In this document: piece after piece, positions 25,730 through 35,468 of the stretch
Layout of the letters: each line of letters starts with the position of its first letter
Position numbering within the stretch: position 1 is the stretch's first letter
Position numbers and translations under genes: made by a program
Source: Magnetococcales bacterium
GTDB lineage: Bacteria > Pseudomonadota > Magnetococcia > Magnetococcales > Magnetaquicoccaceae
Length of the DNA: 64,000 nucleotides
NCBI GenBank assembly: GCA_011089965.1
Contig: JAANAU010000007.1
Span: 60,121-124,120, forward strand
Direction: 5' to 3'
The notes under the pieces: model-generated
Database searches by the model: none
Told to the model about the DNA's origin: nothing
The model's input: the letters and a program-made list of their open reading frames with translations, nothing else

Positions 25730-27715
25730 TTATTGCACCTTCCTCAAGGCCTCCTGGAAACGCGGCTCATCAGGGTCAAGCTCTGCGGCCTGTTCAAAGG
25801 CGTGACGCACCTCATGCAAAGGGGAGCGACGCCATTTGAGCACCCTGCCAAGATCGAACCACGCCCAGGCATGGCGGGTACGGGGTGCCTCCATTTGCAC
25901 CACCCGCTGCAACATCTCGCGTGCTTCATCAAGCTGCCGATTGTATACGGCCCAATTGCCCTGGCCGCCATATGATTTCGGTTTGACTTTCTCTGCCAGT
26001 TTCATTTTAACCTGGGCAAACTCGTGCAGCGCCTTGACATCCTGCATGACGGCAGCGCCCGCACTATGAAAATAGCGATGTGCCCTCTCCATCCGACCCG
26101 CACGTTTTTCCTGGATTGCCGCATTGAAAGCGTCACCGACCGCATCCAGGAGTGGCAGCCGATCCAGCCATGTCACGGCTTCACCTACCCGGTTTTGATC
26201 CAGATACGCTCCGGCGATCAGGGTGATCAGCGCCGCCGGACTGGAGACCGGATTGGCAACGACAAACTGGTCATGGATCGCTTCGGCAGCATGAATGTCG
26301 TTCTGAGCGACCAGTTCCCGCGCCAGCTCCACACCGAGTCCAAGAGATCCGGGAGCATGCGCAAAAGCCTCCTTTAAACGCTGCAATGCGCCGGAATAAT
26401 CACCAATCCCTCTCAGATTGGCCACGTCCTGCAAGGTAAGAATCGCTTGATATTCGGGATGCGCAGGCAAGGTGGTCCGAAAATAGCTGCGTGTCTCATC
26501 GAAGTCGAACCGTGGCGGCGACGAACCGTTTTGCTGCATGGCCCGTCTGACCTTGGGGATACCGGTGCCACGCGCTTCAGCAAGCTTCAACTCCTTGAGA
26601 AATTCACCAATACGCCGATTGCGCGCTGGTACGGGTGGCAAGGGGGTCAAACCATCGAGATGGCGCGCTTCGATCCCTGGAACCGGACCCGGATAACTGA
26701 TGATCTCCATCCGATCCGGATAGAGATAGACCTTGATCGGCTCAAGAATCCCATCGTAGGAGCGATGATAAACCGCGTTTACCAGCGCCTCTCGCAAAGC
26801 CTGGGTTGGATAACTCACCCAGTGAACGGCCTGGGGACGATTGGGCAGCTTCTGGATCTGTCGTACCGAGAGGTTTTCCAGATAGGCCAAACACTCTCTG
26901 AGCTGCTCGTGGATCGGTCGCTGTGAAAAAATTTTCTCTTCAAGCACATTGCCCGACATATCGGCGGCGAATTGCACCACCTCGATCCGCGCACCAAGAA
27001 ACCATTGCTCCGGATTCTGGCTGAAGAACAGCAAACCCACATTACGCGGTGCGTCATGCCCATTGACAGGCTCGACGATCCGCAAATGGCGGTACACCGT
27101 ACGTGACTCCTGCTCCTCGACCAGGGCGCTGCCAATATCGTGCAAAAATTCCCTGACCTTGGTTTCGCGGATCTCCAACACATTTGCCTGCAATGATCTG
27201 CGATCATCAAAGGGCACCCTGGCCGTCAATTGGACAAGTTGCGTCTTCAGTTCCGCGCGCGTGTCCGCATCCACAGTCTCACAACCCAGGCGGATATAAT
27301 ACCTCCGCGCAGCCCCTCTCTCGGATGACTCCGGTGCCTGATGAGGACGCATCTGACTGCCCGGTGCCCAGATCACCAGGATATGCCGACCATCCACCTG
27401 CTCAGGCGAAAGTACCGGCTGATAGACCGGATCAATGGTCTGGCAACGTCCGCGGATCCATTTTTGCGCTGCCTCCACCTCGACTGTGGTCAAGCCTTGC
27501 GGCGGCATGATGGAGACCCCGTTCTGTTCTGCCACACCGATGATGATGTACCCACCGTTCAGATTCTGAAAATCATTGGCAAAGGCACAAATGGAACGAA
27601 TCACCTTCGAACCGATAACATGCTCATCCCAGGAGGCTTTGAACTCGACGCGCGACGACTCCACATGGCGCAAATAAAGCAGATCGTTGAGGTTGATGGG
27701 CAGGATGGATGCCAT
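25730..27715 (-). CDS. AlbA_2 (Schlafen-type) / ATPase / TPR protein
   Basis: 661 residues. The N-terminal AlbA_2 domain (about 10-150) reads ESSRVEFKASWDEHV and SICAFANDFQNLNGGYIIIG. A RecG-like C-terminal HATPase_c_4 segment (about 300-400) reads ALREALVNAVYHRSYDG and VYLYPDRMEIISYPGPVPGI. The last 230 or so residues are helical repeats of TPR type (YSGALQRLKEAFAHAPGSLG, RHAFEQAAELDPDEPRFQ). AlbA_2 proteins are putative nucleic-acid-binding regulators, and some occur in defence islands. The TPR extension suggests a partner. Start ATG at 27715 lacks a strong ribosome site. Confidence 0.82.
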   Translation of the reverse strand: MASILPINLNDLLYLRHVESSRVEFKASWDEHVIGSKVIRSICAFANDFQNLNGGYIIIGVAEQNGVSIMPPQGLTTVEVEAAQKWIRGRCQTIDPVYQPVLSPEQVDGRHILVIWAPGSQMRPHQAPESSERGAARRYYIRLGCETVDADTRAELKTQLVQLTARVPFDDRRSLQANVLEIRETKVREFLHDIGSALVEEQESRTVYRHLRIVEPVNGHDAPRNVGLLFFSQNPEQWFLGARIEVVQFAADMSGNVLEEKIFSQRPIHEQLRECLAYLENLSVRQIQKLPNRPQAVHWVSYPTQALREALVNAVYHRSYDGILEPIKVYLYPDRMEIISYPGPVPGIEARHLDGLTPLPPVPARNRRIGEFLKELKLAEARGTGIPKVRRAMQQNGSSPPRFDFDETRSYFRTTLPAHPEYQAILTLQDVANLRGIGDYSGALQRLKEAFAHAPGSLGLGVELARELVAQNDIHAAEAIHDQFVVANPVSSPAALITLIAGAYLDQNRVGEAVTWLDRLPLLDAVGDAFNAAIQEKRAGRMERAHRYFHSAGAAVMQDVKALHEFAQVKMKLAEKVKPKSYGGQGNWAVYNRQLDEAREMLQRVVQMEAPRTRHAWAWFDLGRVLKWRRSPLHEVRHAFEQAAELDPDEPRFQEALRKVQ

Positions 27716-27808
27716 GGCTGGTTACTCACATAATTTCATGAAACACACCCGTCCAGCATATCTTGAAAATGATTTCAAATCACCAATAGACAATGACATC
27801 ACCTTTGA

Positions 27809-27843
27809 CAACAAGGGCGCAACAACCGCATGCACCCTTGTTG
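27809..27843. terminator. hairpin between rhlE and the AlbA_2 gene
   Basis: A 9-bp inverted repeat CAACAAGGG (27809-27817) / CCCTTGTTG (27835-27843) lies 80 bases past the helicase stop. There is no T-run, so it may be an mRNA-end structure. Confidence 0.4.
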
Positions 27844-27923
27844 CAACATCACGGTAACGCAATTTCAATACCAAAGAAAGGCTGTCTGAAGCCCACCGTG
27901 CAAAACGGCAGAATCGATGCCCC

Positions 27924-29243
27924 TCAAGAGGCTGCGTTGGATTTGGCTGCGCGGGGGTAAACCGTACGCCGCATGGGTTGGGAACGGTCGGCAGAGGAGG
28001 TGGCCACAACACGACGGGACGGACGGGCCGGACGCACGGTACGCACGGGTTGATTCACAACCGTTGCACTCGTCATGCTCGTGATGCTCTCTCCTGCTGC
28101 CGCACGGTCGGAATGATGGGGATGCTGGGTATCCACCGGAATCCGGATCCGGATGGTCTTCTCAATGGCGCGCAACAGGGGCAACTCCAATCCATCACAC
28201 AGCGAAATGGCAACCCCTTCGCGACCGGCACGGGCCGTGCGACCAATGCGATGGACATAGCTCTCCGGCTCATTGGGCAGATCAAAATTGATCACATGGC
28301 TGATGCCGTTGATATCGATCCCGCGCGCGGCAATATCGGTGGCCACCAGCACCTTGGACTCGCCATTGCGAAACCGGCTCAGGGCACGCTCTCTGGCCCC
28401 CTGGGACTTGTTGCCATGCAAGGCATCGGCCTCGATGGAACGCTTTTGCAGATCCAGGGCCACCTTGTCCGCACCATGCTTGGTACGGGTAAAGACCAGG
28501 GCGCGGGTCAGATCATCCTGATCGAGCAGTTTGACCAATGCCGCCCGTTTGTGGCTGCGTTCGACGAAAAAGACCTTTTGTTCCACCCGCTCCACCGTGG
28601 TGGCAGGGGGTGTGGTCTCCACGGTCACCGGATCGCTCAACAGCCCCTGGGCCAAATGCACGATCTCCCCGGGCATGGTGGCAGAAAACAACAGCGTCTG
28701 CCGCACCAACGGCAGACGGGCAATCACCGTACGCACATCCTGGATGAATCCCATATCCAGCATGCGATCCGCCTCATCCAGAACAAAAACCTCCAAATGA
28801 TCCAGCTTGACAAAGCCCTGTTGCATCAGATCCAGCAACCGTCCCGGGGTGGCGGTCAGGATGTCCACGCCCCGGCCCATGCTGCGCACCTGGGGCTGCT
28901 GACCCACGCCACCATAGATCACGGCACGGGCCAGGTTCAGATGGGCACCATACGTGGCAAAACTGGTATCGATCTGGGCTGCCAACTCCCGGGTGGGGGT
29001 CAGGATCAAGGCCCTGGCCTGACGCACTCCAGGTCGCATCCGACGCCGCGCCAACCGATCCAGGATGGGCAAGGCAAAAGCAGCTGTCTTGCCGGTCCCG
29101 GTCTGGGCAATGCCCAACAGATCGCGACCCGCTCGCAAATGTGGTATGGCCTGCTCCTGAATCGGTGTCGGAGCCGGATAACCCGCTGCTTGCACAGCAT
29201 TCAAAATCGCTGGCAGCAGATCAAACGTTGCAAAACCTTTCAC
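27924..29243 (-). CDS. rhlE: DEAD-box RNA helicase, RhlE type
   Basis: About 439 residues. All DEAD-box motifs are present: [14 protein letters not shown] (Q motif), [11 protein letters not shown] (I), LTPTRELA (Ia), TPGRLLD (Ib), [13 protein letters not shown] (II), FSATMP (III), [11 protein letters not shown] (IV), [11 protein letters not shown] (V), [13 protein letters not shown] (VI). The tail is basic and low complexity ([17 protein letters not shown]), as usual in RhlE, which helps ribosome assembly and RNA turnover. The GTG at 29243 fits the domain start and follows a purine-rich GGGAGAGAATGGGAA. A TTG at 29270 is possible. Confidence 0.92.
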   Translation of the reverse strand: MKGFATFDLLPAILNAVQAAGYPAPTPIQEQAIPHLRAGRDLLGIAQTGTGKTAAFALPILDRLARRRMRPGVRQARALILTPTRELAAQIDTSFATYGAHLNLARAVIYGGVGQQPQVRSMGRGVDILTATPGRLLDLMQQGFVKLDHLEVFVLDEADRMLDMGFIQDVRTVIARLPLVRQTLLFSATMPGEIVHLAQGLLSDPVTVETTPPATTVERVEQKVFFVERSHKRAALVKLLDQDDLTRALVFTRTKHGADKVALDLQKRSIEADALHGNKSQGARERALSRFRNGESKVLVATDIAARGIDINGISHVINFDLPNEPESYVHRIGRTARAGREGVAISLCDGLELPLLRAIEKTIRIRIPVDTQHPHHSDRAAAGESITSMTSATVVNQPVRTVRPARPSRRVVATSSADRSQPMRRTVYPRAAKSNAAS

Positions 29244-29370
29244 TTCCCATTCTCTCCCATTCAATCGCAATCCGTGTATGTACGTTCGCTTTAACCAACA
29301 ATGCGAGTTTTGACTGATTTTGTCAACGAAAAACCGACAGACCGACAGAACATACCCATTTCATCCGATT

Positions 29371-30288
29371 TCACGGCAAGGCCAGCAATCGATCTGCTCC
29401 CAATGCAATCAACGTATCGGCCAAAGAGCGCCCCAACCCTTCCGGATCCTCGACTGCACCAGTGAGTTCCCGGGTGATCATTTCCTTGCCATCCAGCGAG
29501 CCAACCCGGCCTGCCATGACCAATGCTCCACCCTGCAAACGGGCATAACCGGCGATGGGCACCTGACACCCCCCTTCGAGCTGGTGCAGAAAGGCCCGTT
29601 CCGCCCGCACCGCGATACTGGTCTCCGCATGGTCCAAGGGGGTCAGCAGTGTCCGGGTTGTGTGATCATCGATCCGACATTCGATCCCGACTGCGCCTTG
29701 GCCATTGGCCGGGATGATCCGCTCCGGGGCGAAATACTCCACGACCCGTGCCGTCAATCCCAACCGTTGCACCCCGGCAGCTGCCAGGACAATGGCGGCA
29801 AACTGACCGGATTCCAGTTTCTGGATCCGGGTATTGACATTGCCGCGCAACGATTCCATGTGCAGATCCGGACGTTCATGCAGCAGTTGACACTGGCGAC
29901 GCAACGACGAGGAGCCGACGCGCGCACCGGTCGGCAGATCTGCCAGAGCCGCATAATCGACGGCCAGCAGCACGTCACGGGGATCGGCCCGTTCCAGAAT
30001 GGCGGCAATGCCCAATCCGGCAGGGAATTCCGCCGGGACATCCTTCATGGAGTGGACGGCCAGATCGATGCGACCATCCAACAGGGCCTCTTCCAGCTCC
30101 TTGACGAACAACCCCTTGCCCCCCACCTTGGCCAGGGGCACATCCAGGATGATATCGCCTTTGGTTTTGATGATGATCAATTCGGCCCGCAGGCCGGAGT
30201 GGATCGTTTCCAGCCGGGATTTGACCCAGTTGGCCTGCCACAGTGCCAAGGCACTGCCCCGTGTTCCGATCTTGATGGATGCTTGCAT
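29371..30288 (-). CDS. hemC: porphobilinogen deaminase (hydroxymethylbilane synthase)
   Basis: 305 residues. It joins four porphobilinogen units into hydroxymethylbilane in haem synthesis. The N-terminus SIKIGTRGSALALWQANWVK, the segment VGGKGLFVKELEEALLDGRID, the substrate-binding RVGSSSLRRQCQLL and GNVNTRIQKLE, and the cofactor-cysteine loop LEGGCQVPIAGYA are all present. The ATG at 30288 matches the family start. It is divergent from tsaD with about 80 bases between. hemD is 8 kb away rather than adjacent. Confidence 0.95.
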   Translation of the reverse strand: MQASIKIGTRGSALALWQANWVKSRLETIHSGLRAELIIIKTKGDIILDVPLAKVGGKGLFVKELEEALLDGRIDLAVHSMKDVPAEFPAGLGIAAILERADPRDVLLAVDYAALADLPTGARVGSSSLRRQCQLLHERPDLHMESLRGNVNTRIQKLESGQFAAIVLAAAGVQRLGLTARVVEYFAPERIIPANGQGAVGIECRIDDHTTRTLLTPLDHAETSIAVRAERAFLHQLEGGCQVPIAGYARLQGGALVMAGRVGSLDGKEMITRELTGAVEDPEGLGRSLADTLIALGADRLLALP

Positions 30289-30371
30289 AGGAAGCCCAAT
30301 GGTGCCAGGGTGAAAAAGGGAGTATGCTAAACCATTCACCATGGCACGAACCAGGACAAAGGACAAGGATC

Positions 30372-31457
30372 ATGCGGGCATTGGGGATCGAAAGCAGTTG
30401 CGATGAGACCGCAGCCGCTGTTGTGGAGTGGCCGGAAGGTGCCATGCGCCCTTTGCTGCGCGCCAATGTCGTGCATGGTCAACTGGATGTCCATGTCCGG
30501 TATGGGGGTGTGGTTCCGGAGTTGGCCAGTCGTGCGCACATCCGCAACATTGCGCCTGTGGTGACCGAGGCATTGCACAGGGCCGGGATGGAACCCTCGG
30601 CCATTGACTGTGTGGCTGTGACCGCCGGACCTGGACTGATCGGTGGGTTGTTGACCGGCATGGCGGTTGCCAAGGGCATGGCCATGGCTTTGGAAGTGCC
30701 GTTGATCGGCGTCCACCACATGGAAGGCCATCTCATGAGTCCTTTTCTGGATCCAAATCCCAATCAGAGTGATTTTCCTTTTGTGGCATTGCTGGTTTCA
30801 GGCGGACATACTTTATTGGTGCATGCTCAGGCATTCGGTCAGTATCGCATTCTGGGTCAGACCCGCGATGATGCCGTGGGTGAAGCGTTCGACAAGGGGG
30901 CACGCCTGTTGGGGTTGGGTTATCCGGGCGGGCCTGCCATTGCCGCGTTGGCGGAGGGCGGCAATCGGGAGGCAATCCGTTTCCCCCGGGGGTTGACAGG
31001 TCGCGACCAGATGGATTTCTCTTTTTCCGGGGTCAAGACCGCCTTGCGCACCTTTCTGGGGCAGCATTCGGATCGGAGACATGACCGATCCTGGCAACAG
31101 GATGTGGCAGCCTCTTATCAGGAGGCCATTGTGGAGGTGTTGGTGACCCGTTCTTTGGCTGCCTGTCGTCTGACCGGGGAGAAGCGTTTGATGGTTGCAG
31201 GTGGCGTGGGTGCCAATCGGCGGTTGCGGGAGTTGTTGAGTGAGCGTGCCCAATCGTCCGGGGTACAGGTATATTTCCCGCCTCTGGCCCTCTGCACGGA
31301 CAATGGTGCCATGATTGCCCTGGCGGGCATGCACCGGTTGCGTCTGGGACATCGCGACGGCTGGGATTTGAATGTCCACGCCCGCTGGCCTCTGGAACAG
31401 ATCAACAGGATTGAAAAAAAAGAGGGGGCCTGGGGGATTCATCCCCCAGGATTTTGA
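30372..31457 (+). CDS. tsaD: tRNA N6-threonylcarbamoyladenosine transferase TsaD
   Basis: 361 residues. TsaD transfers threonylcarbamoyl to A37 of ANN-decoding tRNAs. The start MRALGIESSCDETAAAVVE is canonical and has AAGGA before it. The metal motif HHMEGHLMSPFL and the ATP-site segments VALLVSGGHTLLVH, GEAFDKGARLLGLGYPGG and AGGVGANRRLRE are present. The final 15 codons run into the dispersed repeat at 31411, so the C-terminal IEKKEGAWGIHPPGF and the stop codon are repeat-derived. The enzyme core is unaffected. Confidence 0.95.
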   Translation: MRALGIESSCDETAAAVVEWPEGAMRPLLRANVVHGQLDVHVRYGGVVPELASRAHIRNIAPVVTEALHRAGMEPSAIDCVAVTAGPGLIGGLLTGMAVAKGMAMALEVPLIGVHHMEGHLMSPFLDPNPNQSDFPFVALLVSGGHTLLVHAQAFGQYRILGQTRDDAVGEAFDKGARLLGLGYPGGPAIAALAEGGNREAIRFPRGLTGRDQMDFSFSGVKTALRTFLGQHSDRRHDRSWQQDVAASYQEAIVEVLVTRSLAACRLTGEKRLMVAGGVGANRRLRELLSERAQSSGVQVYFPPLALCTDNGAMIALAGMHRLRLGHRDGWDLNVHARWPLEQINRIEKKEGAWGIHPPGF

Positions 31458-31505
31458 TTTTAAACAAAAATCATTTTGAAATATGTCATATATTTTGTCA
31501 AGGCG
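31411..31505 (+). repeat. hairpin repeat, partial copy 3 (A + linker)
   Basis: Begins TTGAAAAAAAAGAGGGGG, then the A hairpin (CTGGGGGA-TTCA-TCCCCCAG, about 31429-31448) with a T-rich follow-up, then a linker resembling that at 15981-16019. Part B is missing. It overlaps the 3' end of tsaD and could act as its terminator. Confidence 0.8.
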
Positions 31506-31573
31506 AAAGAATTCCCCAGACCTCTTCTTTTCTTTCAATCATTTCGACAATTTGCAACCATGGGTGCCTGTTC

Positions 31574-32584
31574 ATGAACACACAAACCGCCGTCATCGGA
31601 GCCGGATCCTGGGGCACAGCACTGGCGACTGTCCTGGCGAGCAAATTGCCACAGGTCACTCTGTGGTGCCATGAACCCGAAGTGGCGGACGGCATCAATC
31701 ACCACCACCGCAACCCGCTATTTTTGAAAGAGTTTCTCCTGCCGGAAAACATCATCGCCACCACCGATCTCCTCACCACCGCCGCCACCCATACCATTCT
31801 GGTGATGGTGGTCCCAACCCAGTTCACCCGCACAATCCTCACCACCCTGCAACCAGCCGTCACGGATGAAACCCTTTTTGTATCCGCCAGCAAAGGGGTG
31901 GAAGCAGAGACCATGACTCTGCTCTCCGACATCCATATCGAAATCCTGGGCACCCCCCTGGGATCCAAAAGCTGCTTTCTCTCCGGCCCCTCGTTTGCCC
32001 GGGATACCATCTCCCGCCTGCCCGCAGCCGTTGCCATTGCCGGCTCGGATCCCCAACGGGTGGAACGGATCCAGAAACTGTTCCATACCGCCTGGTTCCG
32101 CACCTACTCCACAGACGACGTGATCGGCCTGGAACTGGGAGGCGCACTCAAAAACGTCATCGCCCTGGCTGCCGGAATCAACGACGGCCTGGGCATGGGC
32201 CATAGCGCCCGTGCCGCCCTGATCACCCGGGGTCTGAACGAAATGATCCGCCTGGGGCTGAAACTGGGGGCCAGGGCCGAAACCTTTTCCGGTCTCTCCG
32301 GACTGGGGGATCTGCTGCTCACCGCCACCTCTGACCTGTCACGCAACCGCACGGTGGGCGTGCGCCTGGGCCGGGGGGAATCTTTGGAATCGATCCAACA
32401 AGGCAGCCACGAAATTGCCGAAGGGGTGCGCACTGCGGTCGGAGTCCAACGCCTGGCACACAAACTCAACCTGGATCTGCCCATCACCCGGGGTGTCCAC
32501 GCCATTCTGTACGAGGGACTCTCCCCCCTGGAGGCGGTACGCGACCTGATGGAACGGGATCTCAAACCGGAAATACTCCTTTGA
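31574..32584 (+). CDS. gpsA: NAD(P)H-dependent glycerol-3-phosphate dehydrogenase
   Basis: 336 residues. It makes sn-glycerol-3-phosphate from dihydroxyacetone phosphate for phospholipids. The Rossmann loop AVIGAGSWGTALATVLA is at the N-terminus. SASKGVEAETM, FLSGPSFARD and IGLELGGALKNVIALAAGI hold the catalytic lysines; NEMIRLGLKLGA and FSGLSGLGDLLLTATSDLSRN are also typical. The ATG at 31574 directly fits the domain start; the ribosome site is weak. The stop is 21 bases before the next gene's ATG, so it probably heads a three-gene unit with the protease and rimK. Confidence 0.95.
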   Translation: MNTQTAVIGAGSWGTALATVLASKLPQVTLWCHEPEVADGINHHHRNPLFLKEFLLPENIIATTDLLTTAATHTILVMVVPTQFTRTILTTLQPAVTDETLFVSASKGVEAETMTLLSDIHIEILGTPLGSKSCFLSGPSFARDTISRLPAAVAIAGSDPQRVERIQKLFHTAWFRTYSTDDVIGLELGGALKNVIALAAGINDGLGMGHSARAALITRGLNEMIRLGLKLGARAETFSGLSGLGDLLLTATSDLSRNRTVGVRLGRGESLESIQQGSHEIAEGVRTAVGVQRLAHKLNLDLPITRGVHAILYEGLSPLEAVRDLMERDLKPEILL

Positions 32585-32604
32585 GCAGGGATGATCCAAA
32601 CACC

Positions 32605-33072
32605 ATGCGCAAACATCCCTCCCTGTCGCACTCCCTGCCTGTCATTGGCTGGCGTGAATGGGTCAGCCTGCCGGATCTGGGCGTCAACCGCATCAAAACC
32701 AAAATCGATACCGGCGCACGCACCTCGGCCCTGCACGCCCTGGAACCCAAACGGATCCAACACAACGGCCAACAACTGGTACGGTTCCATCTGCACCCGG
32801 CGCAACGCAAATCCAAACCGGAAATCATCTGCCAGGCCCCGCTGGTGGACTGCCGCACCGTGGTCAACTCCGGCGGTCAAACCGAATACCGCCTGGTCAT
32901 CCTGAGCCGCATCATTCTGGCCGAACAGGAACAGTTCATTGAAATCACCCTGACCAACCGCGCGCCCATGGGCTTTCGCATGCTGATCGGACGCACGGCC
33001 ATCGGCAAACGGTTTCTGGTGGATCCGGGTCGTTCGTTTCTGGTCTCGAAACATCTGGAGAAAGAGCCGTGA
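32605..33072 (+). CDS. RimK-associated ATP-dependent zinc protease-family protein
   Basis: 155 residues with a retropepsin-like fold. [19 protein letters not shown] carries the D-T-G-A aspartyl motif typical of this family, with [16 protein letters not shown] and [20 protein letters not shown] towards the C-terminus. Its stop overlaps the GTG start of rimK. In Pseudomonas a homologue (RimB) acts with RimK to tune glutamate tailing of ribosomal protein S6. A TTG at 32581 is an alternative start. Confidence 0.85.
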   Translation: MRKHPSLSHSLPVIGWREWVSLPDLGVNRIKTKIDTGARTSALHALEPKRIQHNGQQLVRFHLHPAQRKSKPEIICQAPLVDCRTVVNSGGQTEYRLVILSRIILAEQEQFIEITLTNRAPMGFRMLIGRTAIGKRFLVDPGRSFLVSKHLEKEP

Positions 33073-34007
33073 AAATCGCCATTCTGGCCAGAAATCCCAA
33101 CCTCTACTCCCACAAACGGTTGGTGGAGGCGGCCCGTCACCGGGGACACGAGGTCGAGATCATCGACACCTTGAAGGTGTACATGAACATCACCTCCAAT
33201 CAACCCACCATGCGTTACAGCGGCAAATTGCTGAACGGATTCGATGCCGTCATCCCCAGGATCGGGGCATCCATCACCTTTTACGGTCTGGCCGTGCTGC
33301 ACCAGTTTGAGATGATGGGGGTCTTCCCGCTCAACAGCAGCGAGTCCATTGCCAAATCCCGGGACAAATTGCGCTGCCTGCAACTGCTGGCCGGCTCAGG
33401 GATCGGCCTGCCGGTCACCGGCTTTGCCCATGCCACCCAGTTCACCGACGATCTGATCCAAATGGTCGGAGGCGCACCCGTGGTGATCAAACTGCTGGAA
33501 GGAACCCAAGGGATCGGTGTGGTGCTGGCCGAAACCCACCGCTCGGCCAAAAGCATGATCGAAGCCTTTCGCGGCATGGATGCCAACATCCTGGTGCAAG
33601 AGTATATCCACGAGGCGGGCAGTGCGGACATCCGTTGTCTGGTGGTGGGGGAACGGGTGGTGGCCGCCATGATGCGTCAGGGCAATGACGGCGACTTTCG
33701 TTCCAATCTCCACCGGGGCGGTCAGGCCAAACCGATCCGCATCACCCCGCAAGAGCGCCAAACCGCAGTCCGTTCCGCCCGCCTGATGGGACTGAATGTG
33801 GCGGGTGTGGACATGCTGCGCTCCAAACGCGGTCCTTTGGTTCTGGAGATCAACTCCTCCCCCGGACTCGAAGGGGTGGAACAGGCATCAAACGTGGATG
33901 TGGCCGGCAAAATCATCCAGTTCCTGGAACGAAAACTCCACCCCAAACCGTCCCCAACCAAAACCCGATTTGAACCGATCCGCCACGACAATCCGGGATC
34001 ACAGTGA
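33069..34007 (+). CDS. rimK: ATP-grasp glutamate ligase RimK
   Basis: 312 residues, GTG start overlapping the previous stop. RimK adds glutamate residues to the C-terminus of ribosomal protein S6. ATP-grasp features: [94 protein letters not shown], and the metal ligands in [15 protein letters not shown]. The C-terminal tail has an extra 20 or so residues rich in Pro and Lys. Its 3' end overlaps by 9 bases the convergent AAA remnant. Confidence 0.94.
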   Translation: MKIAILARNPNLYSHKRLVEAARHRGHEVEIIDTLKVYMNITSNQPTMRYSGKLLNGFDAVIPRIGASITFYGLAVLHQFEMMGVFPLNSSESIAKSRDKLRCLQLLAGSGIGLPVTGFAHATQFTDDLIQMVGGAPVVIKLLEGTQGIGVVLAETHRSAKSMIEAFRGMDANILVQEYIHEAGSADIRCLVVGERVVAAMMRQGNDGDFRSNLHRGGQAKPIRITPQERQTAVRSARLMGLNVAGVDMLRSKRGPLVLEINSSPGLEGVEQASNVDVAGKIIQFLERKLHPKPSPTKTRFEPIRHDNPGSQ

Positions 34008-34283
34008 TACCATCCGCTTCATGCCGTTGATAAAACATTTAAAACTGCACGAACGATTCCGCTCCGGATCCATCACCTTCCCCATGGCCCGAGAGCCGGA
34101 TACTTTCTGAAATGCGGTATGAATATTGCTAACAAAAGCCTCACGCAGAAAACCAAACACCTGAAACAACGTGGACTTTCCAGTACCATTGGCACCGACC
34201 AGGACACAAAATCGCGGAATCTCTTTCAACTCCAGATTCCGAAAGCACTTGAAATTCTTCAGCCGTATCGCCTCGACTTGCAT
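33999..34283 (-). pseudogene. N-terminal fragment of an AAA_21-type ATPase
   Basis: 94 codons. The first 66 or so residues match the start of RecF/OLD-like ATPases: MQVEAIRLKNFKCFRNLELK, then Walker A VLVGANGTGKSTLFQVFGFL. The rest (SGSRAMGKVMDPERNR and onward) is unlike the family and soon stops, with no signature motif or Walker B. The start has AAGGGTTGGGAC before the ATG. Such ATPases are often paired with DUF4276 proteins, and a broken DUF4276 gene lies at 46719-47212. Likely a decaying remnant. Confidence 0.7.
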
Positions 34284-34332
34284 GTCCCAACCCTTTTCTC
34301 ACGGAAACAGATAACCGCCCTCCCTCTTCCCC

Positions 34333-35466
34333 TCACCCCTCACGCACCACAACCCCGCCTTTGGGCAGGCTCACGATCACGGTGGTGACACCCGCCACAC
34401 CAGCATCCAGCTCCATGCTCCCACCCTGGGTCTTGGCCGCAAGCCAGGCCGAATAGGTGCCCAAACCGCTCCCCTTGGTCTTGCCGGTGACATATTTCTC
34501 AAAAAAATGCGGACGGATCGCCACCGGCACCTCCCCCGGATTGGTCACCCGCACCACCCCGAATCCCTCCTGATCACGCAATTCAATCTGAATCCCGGCA
34601 TGAAACGGTGCCGCCTCAATGGCATTGAGCACCAGATTGTAAAAAATCGAATAACACAGCATCTTCTCGCCCAAAATCGAAAACAGCCCCATACGCTCCA
34701 CATCGGCATCCAATACAAACGACACCTTGATCTTTTTGGTCTGGATATGCTTTTCCAGTCCACCGACGATATGACGCAGTGTCTCCAATAAATCAAAACT
34801 TTCAGTGTTTAATTTATAAGTGTTATTCTCCATCTTGTACATGTCAAGAGATTTATTGATCATGTCCAGCATGATGTAACCACTTCTTTCAATCAGTTTC
34901 AACAGATTACGTTGAGCTTCCGTATAATTGTTGTCCAGCAGCATGATCTCCGGCAACCCCAGGATCCCGGAGAGCGGTCCTTTCAGATCATGACGGGAGA
35001 TCCGCTCCATATCCTCGCGAATCTTCAACGCCTGCTGCAACTCTTCGTTCTTGCGGCGCAGATCCTCCTTGGCCCGTTCATGGGCAATGGTATTGCGACA
35101 ACGCACCAGAACCACCGAGGCACTGCTCGGCTTGCGGATGAAATCCACGGCCCCGAGCTGCAATCCCACGGTCTCGTCATCCTGACTCTCCTTGCAGGTC
35201 AGAAAGATGACCGGTATCGCCTCAGTGGCCGGATTGGCCTTCAGACGCCGACACACATCATACCCGTCCAGATCCGGCATCAAGACATCCAACAACACCA
35301 GATCCACCCCTCCGGAAGCCGCGATCTGACAGGCCATGTCCCCGCGAATCGCCACCTTGACGGCAAAATGTTGATCCAATGCCGCCTTGATCACCTTGAT
35401 CTGATCGGGCTGGTCATCCACCAGCAGGATGGTGCCCTCTTTGCCATTCGGATTGGTCATGCCCAT
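34333..35466 (-). CDS. receiver-histidine kinase protein
   Basis: 377 residues, soluble. A receiver (about 10-130: TILLVDDQPDQ, LVLLDVLMPDLDGYDV, IRKPSSASV) is followed by a coiled-coil linker (RAKEDLRRKNEELQQAL), an H-box RISRHDLKGPLSGILGLP, and an ATPase domain with NLVLNAIEAAPFHAG and GKTKGSGLGTYSAWLAAKT. The His within HDLKGPL is the phosphorylation site. The ATG at 35466 lies 3 bases past the stop of the upstream 1059-residue kinase; GGAGG precedes it. The two form an operon and probably one phosphorelay. Confidence 0.88.
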   Translation of the reverse strand: MGMTNPNGKEGTILLVDDQPDQIKVIKAALDQHFAVKVAIRGDMACQIAASGGVDLVLLDVLMPDLDGYDVCRRLKANPATEAIPVIFLTCKESQDDETVGLQLGAVDFIRKPSSASVVLVRCRNTIAHERAKEDLRRKNEELQQALKIREDMERISRHDLKGPLSGILGLPEIMLLDNNYTEAQRNLLKLIERSGYIMLDMINKSLDMYKMENNTYKLNTESFDLLETLRHIVGGLEKHIQTKKIKVSFVLDADVERMGLFSILGEKMLCYSIFYNLVLNAIEAAPFHAGIQIELRDQEGFGVVRVTNPGEVPVAIRPHFFEKYVTGKTKGSGLGTYSAWLAAKTQGGSMELDAGVAGVTTVIVSLPKGGVVVREG

Positions 35467-35468
35467 GG

